Shown here: piece by piece, positions 46,949-57,922 of the stretch
Layout: each line of letters starts with the position of its first letter
Numbering within the stretch: position 1 is the stretch's first letter
Assembly (NCBI GenBank): GCA_964059195.1
Contig: CAXKWD010000004.1
Coordinates: forward strand, 124,530,043-124,594,042
Origin: Ectobius pallidus
Lineage: Eukaryota > Arthropoda > Insecta > Blattodea > Ectobiidae
Direction of reading: 5' to 3'
Length of the DNA stretch: 64,000 nt
Position numbers and translations under genes: made by a program
Notes under the pieces: generated by a model
Seen by the model: only the letters and a program-made list of their open reading frames with translations
Told to the model about the DNA's origin: nothing
Databases searched by the model: none

Positions 46949-47233
46949 CAGGGGCGGATACACGGGGGGGGGGGGGAATGGGGGAAATTCCCCCCCCCCC
47001 AAAAAATTGTAAAATTAAGCACAAATTATTCAAAATTTATTAGAACATAACCCAAATACTTAAATTAAAGCAACGACATTCATTATTTTGAAATATCTTT
47101 GTAAGAAAATGCTGAAATGTTCATTTTGTTTTCAATTGTGTACTGGGAATAATTAATTTTTATGAGTAAAAACTTCCCTCTACTTTGGTCCCCCCCCCCA
47201 AAAAAAAAAAATGTCTCTCTGGATCCGCCACTG
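46949..47233. mobile_element. 285-bp hAT MITE with G-run ends
   Basis: The left end CAGGGGCGGATACACGG and the right-end complement CAGTGGCGGATCCAG share CAG.GGCGGAT. The duplication CATTAAAC / CATTAAAG (46941-46948 and 47234-47241) differs at one base. Confidence 0.88.
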
Positions 47234-47617
47234 CATTAAAGTTACATTATATTGTAGTATACTTGTGGAGTATTTCATTATGCTTGTGTGAACAGTGGGG
47301 GAGATTAATTAATATATTTAATGCCGCTGCTAATGCCTAATATCGGATACTGGCAATAACCTAATATAGGATATCCGATATTAGGCATCAGACATTAGGT
47401 GAATTCAGACAATTAACACCGGTAATTTCATTACTTGTTGATTACTCCTGTACAAACAGAACCATCTAGAAAAAAATATTGCCCTAATTCAATTATGAAA
47501 GATGTGGAAACAGTGAGAAAAAATAAATGGGCTATTTTAAAGCTTTTAAAACATTTAAATTGTCAATGTTAACTTTAGAGAACTATGCTATTCATACAGG
47601 TAGAGATTCTGTGACCT

Positions 47618-47925
47618 GTGCTCCGAAAATTGGGACAAAATAGAAAACGAATTAGTGAAGTATTCTTTAATAATGAAGGAACATTAAGCCTATTATGGCT
47701 TGCGTGGCAACTAGCCATAAGAAATAATTTGATGCACCCTTTCTCTGAGAGACATCCAAATCTATCTTTTTGGAAGATGCAAACTGTTTTAAGCAGCCTT
47801 TTATAAACTCCGAGGAGATTTCAGGTGATGGTGAAAAAGAGATCGACACTGAATGCTTTTCCTGTGGTGGACTGTTTACTAAGGACGAAAGTAATGTACC
47901 AATGTGCCAGTCAGTGACTGGATAA
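47618..47925 (+). pseudogene. Pogo/jerky-like transposase remnant
   Basis: The first part has LLWLAWQLAIRNNLMHPF, resembling the CENP-B-type HTH region of pogo/jerky transposases (usually LA.QLA.+N.+.HPF), followed directly by ERHPNLSFWKMQ (usual RHP.LS.R..). The residues between are missing, so an internal deletion is likely. After a frameshift near 47785 the other phase reads EIDTECFSCGGLFTKDES and ends at 47923-47925. The Cys-x2-Cys start matches the Cys-rich tail of these proteins. The DDE catalytic domain is entirely absent. Confidence 0.6.
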
Positions 47926-48259
47926 ACTTTACATGAGCTGAGTGCCTTAGCAGTTAACCTGAGGACTTAAAACACATCCATTAATAGTGTCGCCTAATAT
48001 CGGATGGTGTCCGATATTGGGAATACTAGTATCCGTTATTAGGAAACCATTTTTCATTTTAATGATTTGATGACTTTTAAAGTTAATGTAATTTAAAGGT
48101 TTCTTGTCATGCATTTTAATTTATAATTGATGTTTATTGTTAAATAACAATATTACTAATATTACAAAACAAGTTATATGTCAAAAAATATTTATTGTGA
48201 TTAGTATGATTATTTTTGAAAAAGTAGTCTATCCGATATTCGGCTACTTGCCTCTATTA

Positions 48260-48925
48260 TTCTGTAATAAGTATATATTATTCATTCATTGAATCTTTCT
48301 TATTACCTAAAATTATTATTATCAACGCAAGCTTATTAAATTAATGTTTTTTATTTAAATTTCGCATTAAGCTATATTGTATACTTACAAACTCCCATGA
48401 GTTCAATAACTTTTTTACTGTGTTTAATAAGTTCTGCTAAGTCAATATTAGTGAGGGTTTCAGCGTTCAGTCTTTGACCCCTGCACTCTGTGTACTTTAT
48501 TTAAAATTACCTCCTACTACAGGGCCTAAAGTGGGTGCCATTTCTGTTTCCAAGAACTGCCTCTACCTGCTGCCACCCTAATCCTCTTCGATCTGTCAAT
48601 CAGTGAATAGAAAGGTAATTAGGCGTAATCACACTTTTCTGCAATCCAGTAAAATGTTGCCAAATACGTATCACAGCACGTTTACTTCAATTGGGAACAC
48701 TGGGGAAACCCACGCGACTACAAGAGCATCTGTTCTTTGTCGATTTGATGTCGGTGCAGATTTTCGGATTGGGGAACAATGCTATTATATTCTTTTGGAG
48801 ATAGACGATGGTTTGGGACGAAGTCTTCTTAAAATGGCGCAAACTATAGACTACATTATAAGTTGCAACTGCGCGAGCGGTGTTTTTACTCTCCGCTACG
48901 AAGCCCACATTAGCCGATTTACATT
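48260..48925. other. Spacer; unassigned 124-codon frame
   Basis: The plus frame at 48603-48977 has unremarkable composition but no family I recognise, and its end runs into the hAT at 48939. Its last part probably belongs to the MITE ending at 49474. Confidence 0.35.
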
Positions 48926-48938
48926 TTACTTTAGGGCT

Positions 48939-49259
48939 CATAGGCGTACCGAGGGGGGGGGGGGTTTGGGGGTTTGAACCCCCCCCCCATTGATTAAAAA
49001 AAGGAAAATTGTATAATTTTTTTAAGTCTGTCCATAAATTACTTAATACAAGTAGGCCTATAAAGCGTGGGAAGCTTAAAACTCGTTATTTTGCGTCTTA
49101 ATTTTTTAAATTTTCCGGAGGAGTATCCCCGGAAGCTTAAAACTCGTTATTATGCATCTTAATTTTTTTAATTTTCCGCGGGAGGACCCCCGGACCCCCC
49201 TCTCCCCAGACCCGCGGATGTTATAACCCCCCCATTTGGTCGGCCTGGTTACGCCTATG
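48939..49259. mobile_element. 321-bp hAT MITE with G-run ends
   Basis: The termini CATAGGCGTA and complement are flanked by TTAGGGCT at 48931-48938 and 49260-49267. The interior has two ~67-bp tandem units with GAAGCTTAAAACTCGTTATT, plus G and C runs. Confidence 0.92.
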
Positions 49260-49273
49260 TTAGGGCTAGTTCT

Positions 49274-49410
49274 GTATCTGTATCTGGTACCCTATGATCC
49301 CCAGATGGGGCGAAGGGGCCTCCAAGCGGAGGTTTCATTACCTATACTAATTTTGATATGCTTATTTTCCGAGGGAGGGTAGAAGGACAGGTGGTAAGCC
49401 CATCGCCTCG
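49274..49410 (-). repeat. Retroposon fragment (family R)
   Basis: It shares GGGGCGAAGGGGCCTCCAAG and GGACAGGTGGTAAGCCCATC with 59727-60063. It is flanked by the 12-bp duplication AGGGCTAGTTCT at 49262-49273 and 49411-49422. The left end GTATCTGTATCTGG would be the 3' tail if it is read on the minus strand. Confidence 0.75.
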
Positions 49411-49474
49411 AGGGCTAGTTCTAGTGTGGACGATACCTCTTATCCAATTGCCTAAAACATTTCCGGGCCGACTG
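49411..49474. mobile_element. Right end of a mariner-like MITE
   Basis: It matches the right part of 19966-20177: TTCTAGTGTGGAC, CTAAAACATTT and the end CCGACTG. The upstream continuation TTACTTTAGGGC lies left of the hAT at 48939, so this MITE was split by two later insertions. Confidence 0.65.
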
Positions 49475-49479
49475 TGGAA

Positions 49480-50330
49480 TTAAACTTTGAAATGGCGGTC
49501 ATCGATACCACACGATTCAATTTGTAGCTTGTAAAAATAATAATCTATTACTGGATTGTGAGTCGTCGGCCTAAGTTTTCTTGAAACACGCAGAGTTTTG
49601 TACAATAAATTTTCCGTATGTCCCTACTGAACAACATAAACTTAGCTTTAGTGTTTACGTTGGGCTGCTACAGTAGGCCTATAGTCTACAGTTACATCTA
49701 ACACCAGTATAAACTGAGACGCTGTGAATCTTCCATCCCTTTATCTATTAGGATATAAGAATGAAACGCATTTCTGAGCTTTCTTCCCTTGCACCACCCT
49801 TCTGAACTTAACCATCGTTTTTACGACTCTGACATTATGGTCTGTTTAATTATGCCCTTGAAATGCTCATTTGAATAGAATCATAGAACTGTTCATGCCT
49901 ACGCCTGCTGTCTGACACTACTAGGTCTATAATGACGACGTTATTTCGTTCATGCTGTTATTATTTTGAATACCATCATCGTCGTCATTATCACAGGTAA
50001 TGCTACGAGTGACTTGGAAATCGCCGACGAACTCACTCTGGAATTTATTTAGGAGAGTTCCAAGTAACGAGTTACATCTGTAATGATTATTTAACAAATA
50101 ATAAATTAATAAAATGTATTGAAATTGAATTAGGTAGATTGATACAGTAATATTAAAAGGCATTCATGGCATATAATCAGTGTGGCTGATTTCTGTGAAC
50201 TAAACACGGTCGGTTAATAAGCATCCATTTATTCAAGTATTGTTTGCTGAAATTTAGTATTGAAGATACCTTACGTCAAACGTAATTATATTATTGTTAT
50301 AGTTCCTAGCGATGCATAATGTTAAGTATC
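49480..50330. other. Spacer without recognised features
   Basis: No gene or bounded repeat is supported. Confidence 0.35.
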
Positions 50331-50339
50331 GTTTCTTAA

Positions 50340-51050
50340 AATATTTAGGTCCATGTTCCACGGACCGAAAAAACGCAGCCGAATTTAGAATTTTAAAATT
50401 TTGGAATACTCCCATCGGTTATAGGCTAAAGGCTATAATTTTGCAAAATTTAAAGTTTCTAGCTCATCTGGAAGTGAGTAAACATCAATGTTAATAAGTG
50501 GATGATTAGACTGTCGCAGATGTCAATGCCGTCACGGCTATCCAGCCAGTTTTTATATACTTATGGGGCAGCTAGAAACACCAAATTTTGCATGCTTATG
50601 GCTGTTGTATGTACCAATATTCCTGCCAAATGTTACGTGTCTATCTGTCAAATAAGTCAAAAGTTACATAATAAGAGAAAAATATGCATTTACTTAACAT
50701 AAAAATAAAATATACCTCAACGTAAGGTATAACCGATGGAGATACGAAGAAAAGTCATCGGACCATACTTCTAGATCTGCCAAAATTCGTTAATGCTGGT
50801 GCAATCGGTTTTTTAAATGACTTACCTCTTAGCTACTGTAAGCCTCCAAAGGAGGTCAACGCAGACCTTAAAGTTGCGTCCGCCATTTTGAATGTAAAAA
50901 AATAAAAATCTAATCTTTTGGAATATTTCCTCGGTTACAAGCTATAAGCTATAAGTATGCCAAATTTCAAGTTTCTGGCTCATCTGGAAGTGGGCAAACA
51001 AATACGTCAATGAGTTAGTTAGCCTCCCGGCTTCGTATAGGCCTATAAGT
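50340..51050. repeat. Old interspersed repeat with internal duplication
   Basis: A block with TTTTGGAATA, GGTTATAGGCTAAAGGCTAT-like, and AAGTTTCTAGCTCATCTGGA at 50385-50475 recurs at 50915-51000 as TTTTGGAATATTTCCTCGGT, then AAGTTTCTGGCTCATCTGGA. No coding frame is seen. Confidence 0.55.
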
Positions 51051-51059
51051 TAGCGATGG

Positions 51060-51285
51060 TTTGCTAATTCTAAACCGTTAATTTATTGATCGTTACTCTG
51101 GTACCGGTCAACCGATTTGGTCCAAAATCAATAACGTTTGTCCTGTGGACATAAGTGTGTATACTAAGTTTCACGAAAATCTGTTAAAGTGTATTCGAGT
51201 TATCGCTTGTCAAGACACTCAAGACGGACGGACAAATGCACACACGGACAGACGTTTTTCCCGTCCACCATATAGTCTTAGAAAG
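51060..51285 (-). repeat. Repeat family U, copy 2
   Basis: The reverse complement matches 43255-43440, with more complete GACGGACGGACAAATGCACA-type tracts. Confidence 0.7.
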
Positions 51286-51606
51286 TACCAATCCGGCAGT
51301 TAATAATGAATGAGATAATCAGAGAATGAAGGATAGGAGACTGAGAGTAGCTGATAGAACGAAATCCAATAAACATGGGAACCTACAAAAATTACTTTCC
51401 CCGAATTTGACCATCAGGGATTCGGTCTAGTCTCATTGAGTTTCTTGCCTAATTTCCCCTTTTACCTGGTATGTAGGTAGGGCGGAATTCTGGAATTCTA
51501 GTTTCAAGCTCTTTCACTTAAAACGGGCCTTCAACCCTCCTTACATAACCCTCGAACCCTTCTTGTTTTGTTTGAGGAAGGACGCCTCCCCAAAATTAAG
51601 AGAAGC

Positions 51607-52391
51607 AGGCCCCGATTCCAGGTACTTTGCACCCTGACAAAGCTTTGTAGGCCTATAACTGCTTCTTTATTTTTTTTTTACTTTTACCCCACTTCAAAGT
51701 CATAGTTTTTGTATTAAGTTTAAGTTTTACCTAAGTAACAACCAATAGTATTTTGAAAACATGTTATTATTGCAAGTAGTCCAGTCACTTCCTAGTCTAC
51801 ACAAAAAAAAAAAAGTCTTCTCTCTAAAATAAAACTATTTACGTGCTGGCCAAAAATGCATGACTGCTATTGTAATTTCATTCATAAAAATTGCATAAAA
51901 CTCTAAAAATATTTGTAATATCTAATATATAATACTGTCAACCTTTGAAACTTTACAGAATATTTAATATACGAGTATTTGGTTATTTCGAAAAGTATTC
52001 TAAATTATACCTAATTATGTTCATATTATGTTAATATTTCAATATAAATCTCCCTAAAAAAAATTGCCGTCCAAATAAAAAATGTTTATTTCTAAAATAA
52101 AAGTGATTACATTATGGTGAATAATGCACGACTGTTATTGTAATTTAATGTACAAAAACTTGCCCAAAAACTCCTTAAAAATAATTTTAACATGTTATCT
52201 TTAATATTCTACGAAAATATTTATTTGGTAATTTTGAAACATATTCTAAATTAGGCCCTACATTTAATTATGTTAATCTTCTTATTTTTTAAATCTTCCC
52301 TAAACATTTGCCGCCCTCTCTAGTTTGCCGCCCTCTCTAGGTTTGCCGCCCTGGGCAAATTCCCTGTTTGCCCATTTATAAATCAGGGCCT
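51607..52391. mobile_element. hAT-like element with internal direct duplication
   Basis: The left AGGCCCCGATT and right-end complement AGGCCCTGATT match at 10 of 11. Flanking 8-mers AGAGAAGC and AGAGAGGG agree at 6 of 8. Two diverged ~255-bp units (51795-52065 and 52066-52320) share AATGCA.GACTG.TATTGTAA and ATTCTAAATTA. The TTTGCCGCCCT words near 52310-52360 are triplicated. Confidence 0.65.
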
Positions 52392-52399
52392 AGAGAGGG

Positions 52400-53640
52400 G
52401 ACCTCTTACGTGTCCAAAACAGTTAATTTCCTTGTTCTCGAACCCTCTTTTTAGTTTAAAGAAACCAGTAAGGGGGTTTCCTCACCTTAAATACTGAAGG
52501 AAGCGGGATGGATATATTATTTCATCGTATGTACTTTTCAGACGTCAGTTTTCTCCAATCTCTGATATAATTGGTTTATTGAGTTTATGCATCTTTTATC
52601 AAATTTCAGAATATATTACGGTTTTGTATGGATAATGACAGTGTTACGAAAAGTAATAGCATATAATTAATATAAAAACTCCCAAATTTATTTCAATACT
52701 CATCAGTTTGTAAGGACATTTCTATTTAAAAATAATTACTTTAGCGTTATAACTCCAGATCAGAAATCTAAAGAATACGGGTTCTGGGGAACAACCAGTC
52801 CTCGGCTTTCGGAAAAAGGTAATGAACAAGTTTTTTTAACGTGACTGGTAATTCTCTCAATTCAAGCTGATTGAAAAATGTAAAGAAACAAAATGAGTTG
52901 GTATTTATTGTGTCCAGAGTGGACCTTACCTTATGGATGCAGCAAAAAGCAGGATTTAGTCATATAACGTATTCGCTACGGAGAGTCCAAATTATCCCAA
53001 TATTAAGCTAATAGAAATTATTTCAATTTAGGAGGAATATCGCTTAGAAACAAAAGCAATCAGAGCAGTTGATCTTGAAATTTTCTCCCGAAGAAAGTGT
53101 ATCGAGTTCCGAGAGCTTTGTCAGTAAAACTGCGTACTTCAAGCACTTCAAACATGAAGAATATAACATCAGCAGAGAAATCACATATAACTCAGGTTCA
53201 AATTCCGAGTCAGATTTGAATTAGTAAATCCAATAATGCTTTCTCAAGTTCGCAAATCCTTCATTGAATCCTTTGAATTTGATACGATAGAGTTGCTGTG
53301 TAAAAGACCTCCTTTTTGTACTTTCCAATTTTTAAAAACTGATATATCTTCAGCATTTATGAATTATAAACAAACTAATAGTACTTACGTTGGGCCTATT
53401 CTGGAATGAAAATAATCTGCTCTATTATAGACTAGATAAGTCTTAGATAATTTTCCCATTGCAAACAAAAACAAATTGTATAGGCCTACAATAGGTGCAA
53501 TGCTCAGACGCCCTGCACATTAGATAACCTAAGTTGGTGATCCACCTTTATAGTTGGTTGGTTTTATGGTTATTCAACGATGACTGTGTGCTGCTACTTA
53601 GGCCCGTTATGGTCGTCAGTGTGCCGGAATTTTTTGCAAA
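52400..53640. other. Spacer without recognised features
   Basis: No gene or bounded repeat is supported. Confidence 0.35.
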
Positions 53641-53649
53641 TATACAGAC

Positions 53650-53790
53650 ATGGCCTGTCACAAGGGCTTGAACAGGATCTGCCTGGATGGGGCATTCTTT
53701 GCTACACTAGCTTTGTGTGTCCGCAGTCGCGGGTTCGATCCCGGGCGAGGTCGCGACCTTGGGCACGTTAAACCAACCCTATACTGAGTT
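53650..53790 (+). repeat. tRNA-derived SINE fragment (third family)
   Basis: GTGTGTCCGCAGTCGCGG, then a B box GGTTCGATCCC at 53731-53741, then GGGCGAGGTCGCGACC and TTGGGCACGTTAAACC. The A-box region is unclear, so the copy is 5'-truncated or diverged. Confidence 0.6.
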
Positions 53791-53794
53791 CGCC

Positions 53795-54316
53795 ACCCAG
53801 GCCAACCCATTCTATAAATGTACAGAGATGTACAATTCCCTATCTGAATACGTCTTGTGTTTGACTTGCAGGTACTTGTTGCAGTAAATAAATTTTAATA
53901 TTTTCTTGAGAATGGAAGAAGAGAAATGAGGCCTGTTACAGCACCTTAACGTAGCATGGTATAAATATCGACCGCAAAGTTACGGCATGAATGACTGTAA
54001 ATTTCCCCATTTTATTACACTGAATGAGCTGATTTAAGTTGTAGTCAGCCATAATGTAATCCCTTGGAAGTGCTTAAAATTAAATTACTCAAGTGCGAAG
54101 AAATCACTCCACCTCTTCAAGAAGCACAGACTTTATGTGGTAGGATGTATGAGTTCTGCTATTAATATACTTCAAGAGAGACCATACTGGAAGGAGATCA
54201 TGCATTTACTTCACAGGTTTCTTGATATTTTTATAGCAGTATAGTTTAATGCGACTATAAAAACCAAAAGATAGTCATTTTGAGCTATTTTTTCCTTATA
54301 GGAAGAAGGGTGTTCA
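53795..54316. other. Spacer without recognised features
   Basis: No gene or bounded repeat is supported. Confidence 0.35.
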
Positions 54317-54384
54317 ATTATGAACAGACCTTACTTACTCAATGGCAATAGACAATTCCTCAGCAAGCTAAAGGAATATTATAT

Positions 54385-54764
54385 ATTTTATGGAACCCGA
54401 AGGTTCATTGCCGCGCTTACCTGAGCCATTCAACCCTATTCTATGCTAACTCCATCCAATCATCCCTCGCAAATCCTACTTTACTTAAATCTGTCCTAAT
54501 ATTGTCCTCTCACCTACGTCTAGGTCTTCCACGCGGTCTTTTCCCTTCGGGTCTCCCAGTCAATACTTTTGAGATACGTCTTTCCTCACCCATGCATGCA
54601 ACATGGCCAGCCCATTTCATCCTTCGCGATTTAATTACCCTTACAATATCCGGGTAAGAGTACAGGTCCTGAAGCTCGTCGTTATGCAATTTTCTCCAGT
54701 CCCCATTTTTATCTCTCTTGGGCCCAAATATTTTTCTAAGCACCCTGCTTTCAAACACTCTCAT
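54385..54764 (-). pseudogene. LINE polyprotein C-terminal region
   Basis: The minus frame reads MRVFESRVLRKIFGPKRD, then WRKLHNDELQDLYSYPDIV, then RMKWAGHVACMGEERR, ending GKRPRGRPRRR. The GPKRD, LHN.EL..LY and R.+WAGHV motifs are the characteristic tail of these LINEs. A stop replaces the expected Trp after RPRRR at about 54510, and frame fragments continue to about 54390. The Met before RVF comes from the junction with the nested element. Confidence 0.8.
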
Positions 54765-55533
54765 GGCCGAGTGCACCAACTTTGGTATTCAGAATACCGC
54801 GGTAAAGTTACTTAGTTTACCCCGGTAAAGTCATACTTTCGTTGCACCGTGCTCGGTTTCGACTTTAACCGCGGTACGATGCAAACCGGCCGTGAAGGAG
54901 CTGTAAAGTGAGAAAACCGCGGTTTTCTTTCGAAGATGGAGACCAGCGCAATGTATCATATTTACGATATTTAGGCCAAAAGCCAATTGAACATAAAGAA
55001 TAATGAGAGACAGGTGGGGTCTATTTGAAGAATGAACGATAATGCATATCTTTGCAAATACTGTGCTGTAACATCGATTGAAATGACCTTCCTTTCTTAC
55101 CTCAACCAAACCAGGTCCATCGAGTAGGCTAGTGGGCGTAACCACGATTAGTACGATTAGTACAGTATTTATGGCGTTTGAATTCTAAGTTTGAATTCAG
55201 ACGACATATATACGCATAATAATATTCCCTTTTATCCTTATGAACATCTTTTTATTGAATAATAAGGCAACAAATAAATTGAATTTGGAAAACCAATAGC
55301 CTAGGCGAGCCACCGTGACTGGCAGACGTGCAGAGAGAGAGAGAGAGAACCTAGCGGCCATGGAAGAAACCATCAATGAGAATGGATTCGGAGCAGAGTA
55401 ACCGCAATATTTCCAAGCATTAGCAAAAAGCGGTATTTTAGCAATGGTGCACAGAGATTTTGAGAATACCCCGGTATTACGTTTACCGCGGTAACGAAAC
55501 GGCTGAGAAAACCGGAGAATGGTGCACTCGGCC
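54765..55533. mobile_element. 769-bp TIR element nested in the LINE
   Basis: The terminal inverted repeat is GGCCGAGTGCACCA at each end, with AT flanking both sides (54763-54764 and 55534-55535). Subterminal regions are rich in CCGCGGTAAA and ATACCG words. It splits the LINE frame between KEHSL and RVFES. The AT target would suit ISL2EU-type PIF/Harbinger elements, but the exact duplication is not resolved because a few extra bases remain in the LINE frame. No transposase is visible. Confidence 0.75.
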
Positions 55534-55535
55534 AT

Positions 55536-56880
55536 CCAGACTATGTTCTTTCAGATCAACCAGCGGCCATGTCTCACATCCATATAATACAACTGGCAGG
55601 ATAATAGTCTTATAAATCTTAATTTTTAGATTTCTGGACAGGAGGCGAGACGATAAGAGTTTCTGAACTGCATAAAAACAAGCATTTCCTGATTTGAGTC
55701 TACACTTAACTTCTGCCTTAATATTATTTGTGTCTGTAATTACTGTTCCCAGATATTTGAATTCCTCCAATTGTTCGAACGATTTACCGGCTATTCTAAT
55801 ATTTTGTGGAGCATCATTTTGACGTTCCATGACCATATACTTAATTTTTCTGTATTAATTTCCAATCCAACATTCCTGCAGGCATCGAAAATACTTTCTG
55901 CACTTCTCTCGATTGTGTTTACGTCATCGCCCAACAAACAAACGTCATCTGCATAAGCTAAAATTGGGTGACTGCCATTTAATTCTAGGTCTACCTTGTT
56001 TTCCTGAACTTTCCTCATGACATATTCCAAAGCGGAATTAAAAAGTAAAGTTTGTAGTGCATCTCCTTGCTTCAAACCGCTTCTAATGGCAAACCTATCT
56101 AATATAAATTTCCCTACCCTGACTCTGCTGTAGGTTTGATGTAGACACATTTTGATCAGCCTAAATAACTTCTTTGGTGTCCCAAAATCAATGAGGATAT
56201 TGTACAGTTTGTCTCGCCTAATTGAATCATATGCTTTTTTTAAAATCTATGTTTAGCTGGTGAACAGATTGATTATATTCCCACTTTTTGTCCAAAATTT
56301 GGCGAAAACAAAATATATGATCAATGGTTGATCTATTTCGCCTAAATCTACATTGGACATCTCCAATGATTTCTTCCGCATATGAGGTTAATCTTGACAG
56401 CAGTATATTAGATAGAGTTTTGTATGATGTAGATAAGAGAGAGATTCCTCGATAGTTATTACATTTGGCCCTATCTCTCTTTTTATGGATCGGTATAATA
56501 ATATATTTTCTATTCCCTTGGCAATTCCTCCTTTCTCCAAATCATAAGAATGAGCTTATGGATCTCTCTTGATCTATCCCCACCTTTCATAATTAATTCT
56601 GCTGGAATTTGGTCAACGCCTGGAGATTTGTGTGTTTTTAGTTTACCTATAGCTGTTTCTACTTCTGTTAGAGTTGGATGAGCAACCAACGGGTCTGCTG
56701 TGAATATTTCACTTTCTACACTTTGGACATCTCCATGTACATTTAATAATTGATTAAATAAATTTTTCCACCCATTCAAAATATTATTTGGAGTCGCGAG
56801 TATAGTGGCATCATTGTCCTTAATTATGTTTATTCTACGTTGAAAACTTTTCTTGAACTAATTTATTTCTTTGTAGAGAT
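55536..56880 (-). pseudogene. LINE reverse transcriptase domain
   Basis: In order on the minus strand: a linker with GKLKTHKSPGVDQIPAELI (in 56510-56779), HKKRDRAKCNNYRGISLLS near 56440-56480, CRFRRNRSTIDHIF near 56320-56355, motif A IDFKK then AYDSIRRD near 56210-56250 split by one extra A, motif B SGLKQGDALQTLLFNSALE, AYADDV (motif C Asp pair kept, near 55950), FKYLGTVITD and NIKAEVKCRLKSGNACFY, ending YGCETWPLVDLKEHSL. About four frame breaks are visible. The RT is almost complete in length but cannot be translated as one protein. Confidence 0.85.
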
Positions 56881-57200
56881 CCCTAACATTTTTGTATTTA
56901 CTATTTTCCTCTAATTCATTTACTTTGTCTTTGAGATAGGTTCTTTTCTTTGTTCTAATGATTCTAGAGGTTTCTCGTTTAGCACTGTTAAGATTTTCGA
57001 CCGTCGTGTCATTCGGATTCTGCAATCACTGTAGCTTTGCCTTCTTGCATGTACTAATTTCACGCACTCATCATCATACGGACCTAATTTTTCTTTTGCG
57101 GCTACTTTACTACTGTCTTTAATGCATTCCCAGGTTTTATCGATATCATATCAATCCTAGCTTCTTTTTCGTCGGTGTTTTCTAGACCTGCAAATCTATT

Positions 57201-57721
57201 TTAAATCTCGACTAGGTAAGCATTCTTACTTTGGTCTTCACTTAGCTTTTTCAGATTGAATCTCTCTATATCGAAATTTTGCCTGCTTCCTTTGTTTAAT
57301 GAAAGTTTCTCCCGAACAGCCGCAACTACCAGATAGTGATCCGAATCGCATTCAGCACCCCTAAAAGTTCGAACGTCGATTATACTAGACTGCCTCCTTG
57401 CATCTATCAGCACATGGTCGATTTCATGAGTCTCTCAATCTGGCGAGGTGCATGTGTATTTTTATGAATATCACGATGTGGAAATTTTGTACTCTTTACA
57501 ATTATATTTTTAGCGGTGGAAAAATTCACTAGTCTAACCCCATTGTCGTTGCTCTGCAAGTGGAGACTTTCGTTCCCAATCGTGGGCTTGAAAATATCCT
57601 CCGTTCCTACTTTCGCACTGAAATCTCCTAGCACAATTTTCATGCGATATGCCGGAAACTGATCAAATATTCGTTCAATTTCCTCCAAAAAAAAAACTAT
57701 CCTTGTCTTCATCTTGTTTAT
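57201..57721 (-). pseudogene. LINE APE-type endonuclease, C-terminal part
   Basis: The minus frames read KIVLGDFSAKVGTEDIF, NESLHLQSNDNGVRLVNF and FPHRDIHK; then, after a frameshift near 57430, [14 protein letters not shown] and [22 protein letters not shown], then IDHV.ID, then SDHYLV are the later motifs of apurinic-type endonucleases of LINEs. The Asn of the usual GDFNAKVG motif is Ser here. The N-terminal part is missing through 5' truncation at the target duplication. Confidence 0.85.
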
Positions 57722-57922
57722 ATTATGAACAGACCTAACTGATAAAAATTCAGAGCAATACCAAAAGCGAGCTATAAGTTAACAGTAGGCTGTTTGCGTT
57801 CCATACGTATTGCTAAAAAGTTTACACATTAGGAAGAAAATTTAAATATGATAGATAAAAGGCCTCTTGCGACATGCAATTTTTAAATTATTTTTTCGGA
57901 ATTAATATTAGTAAATTGAACC

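Larger units (their letters stand above)
46687..48254 (+). mobile_element. Pogo/jerky-like element with nested hAT MITE
   Basis: The imperfect inverted ends (GAGGAAAGGCGCCTAATATC and GAGGCAAGTAGCCGAATATC by complement) are flanked by TA at 46685-46686 and 48255-48256. CCTAATATCGGAT-like words recur near both ends and inside. It holds a decayed transposase (47618-47925) and the hAT MITE 46949-47233. Confidence 0.8.
54332..57721 (-). mobile_element. 5'-truncated RTE-like LINE with 15-bp target duplication
   Basis: The duplication ATTATGAACAGACCT lies at 54317-54331 and 57722-57736. The 3' end (low coordinates) has a GTAAGTAA-like tail next to the duplication, preceded by the AATGAACCTTCGGGTTCC block that ends many arthropod copies. 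It contains endonuclease, RT and C-terminal regions in order on the minus strand, with several frameshifts and stops, and a nested TIR element at 54765-55533. The clade (RTE-like, as in arthropod proteins labelled craniofacial development protein 2-like) is from memory. Confidence 0.85.

Noticed and set aside
48603..48977. 124-codon plus frame as a gene
   Set aside because: It is cut by the hAT at 48939 and overlaps the interrupted MITE. No homology is recognised.
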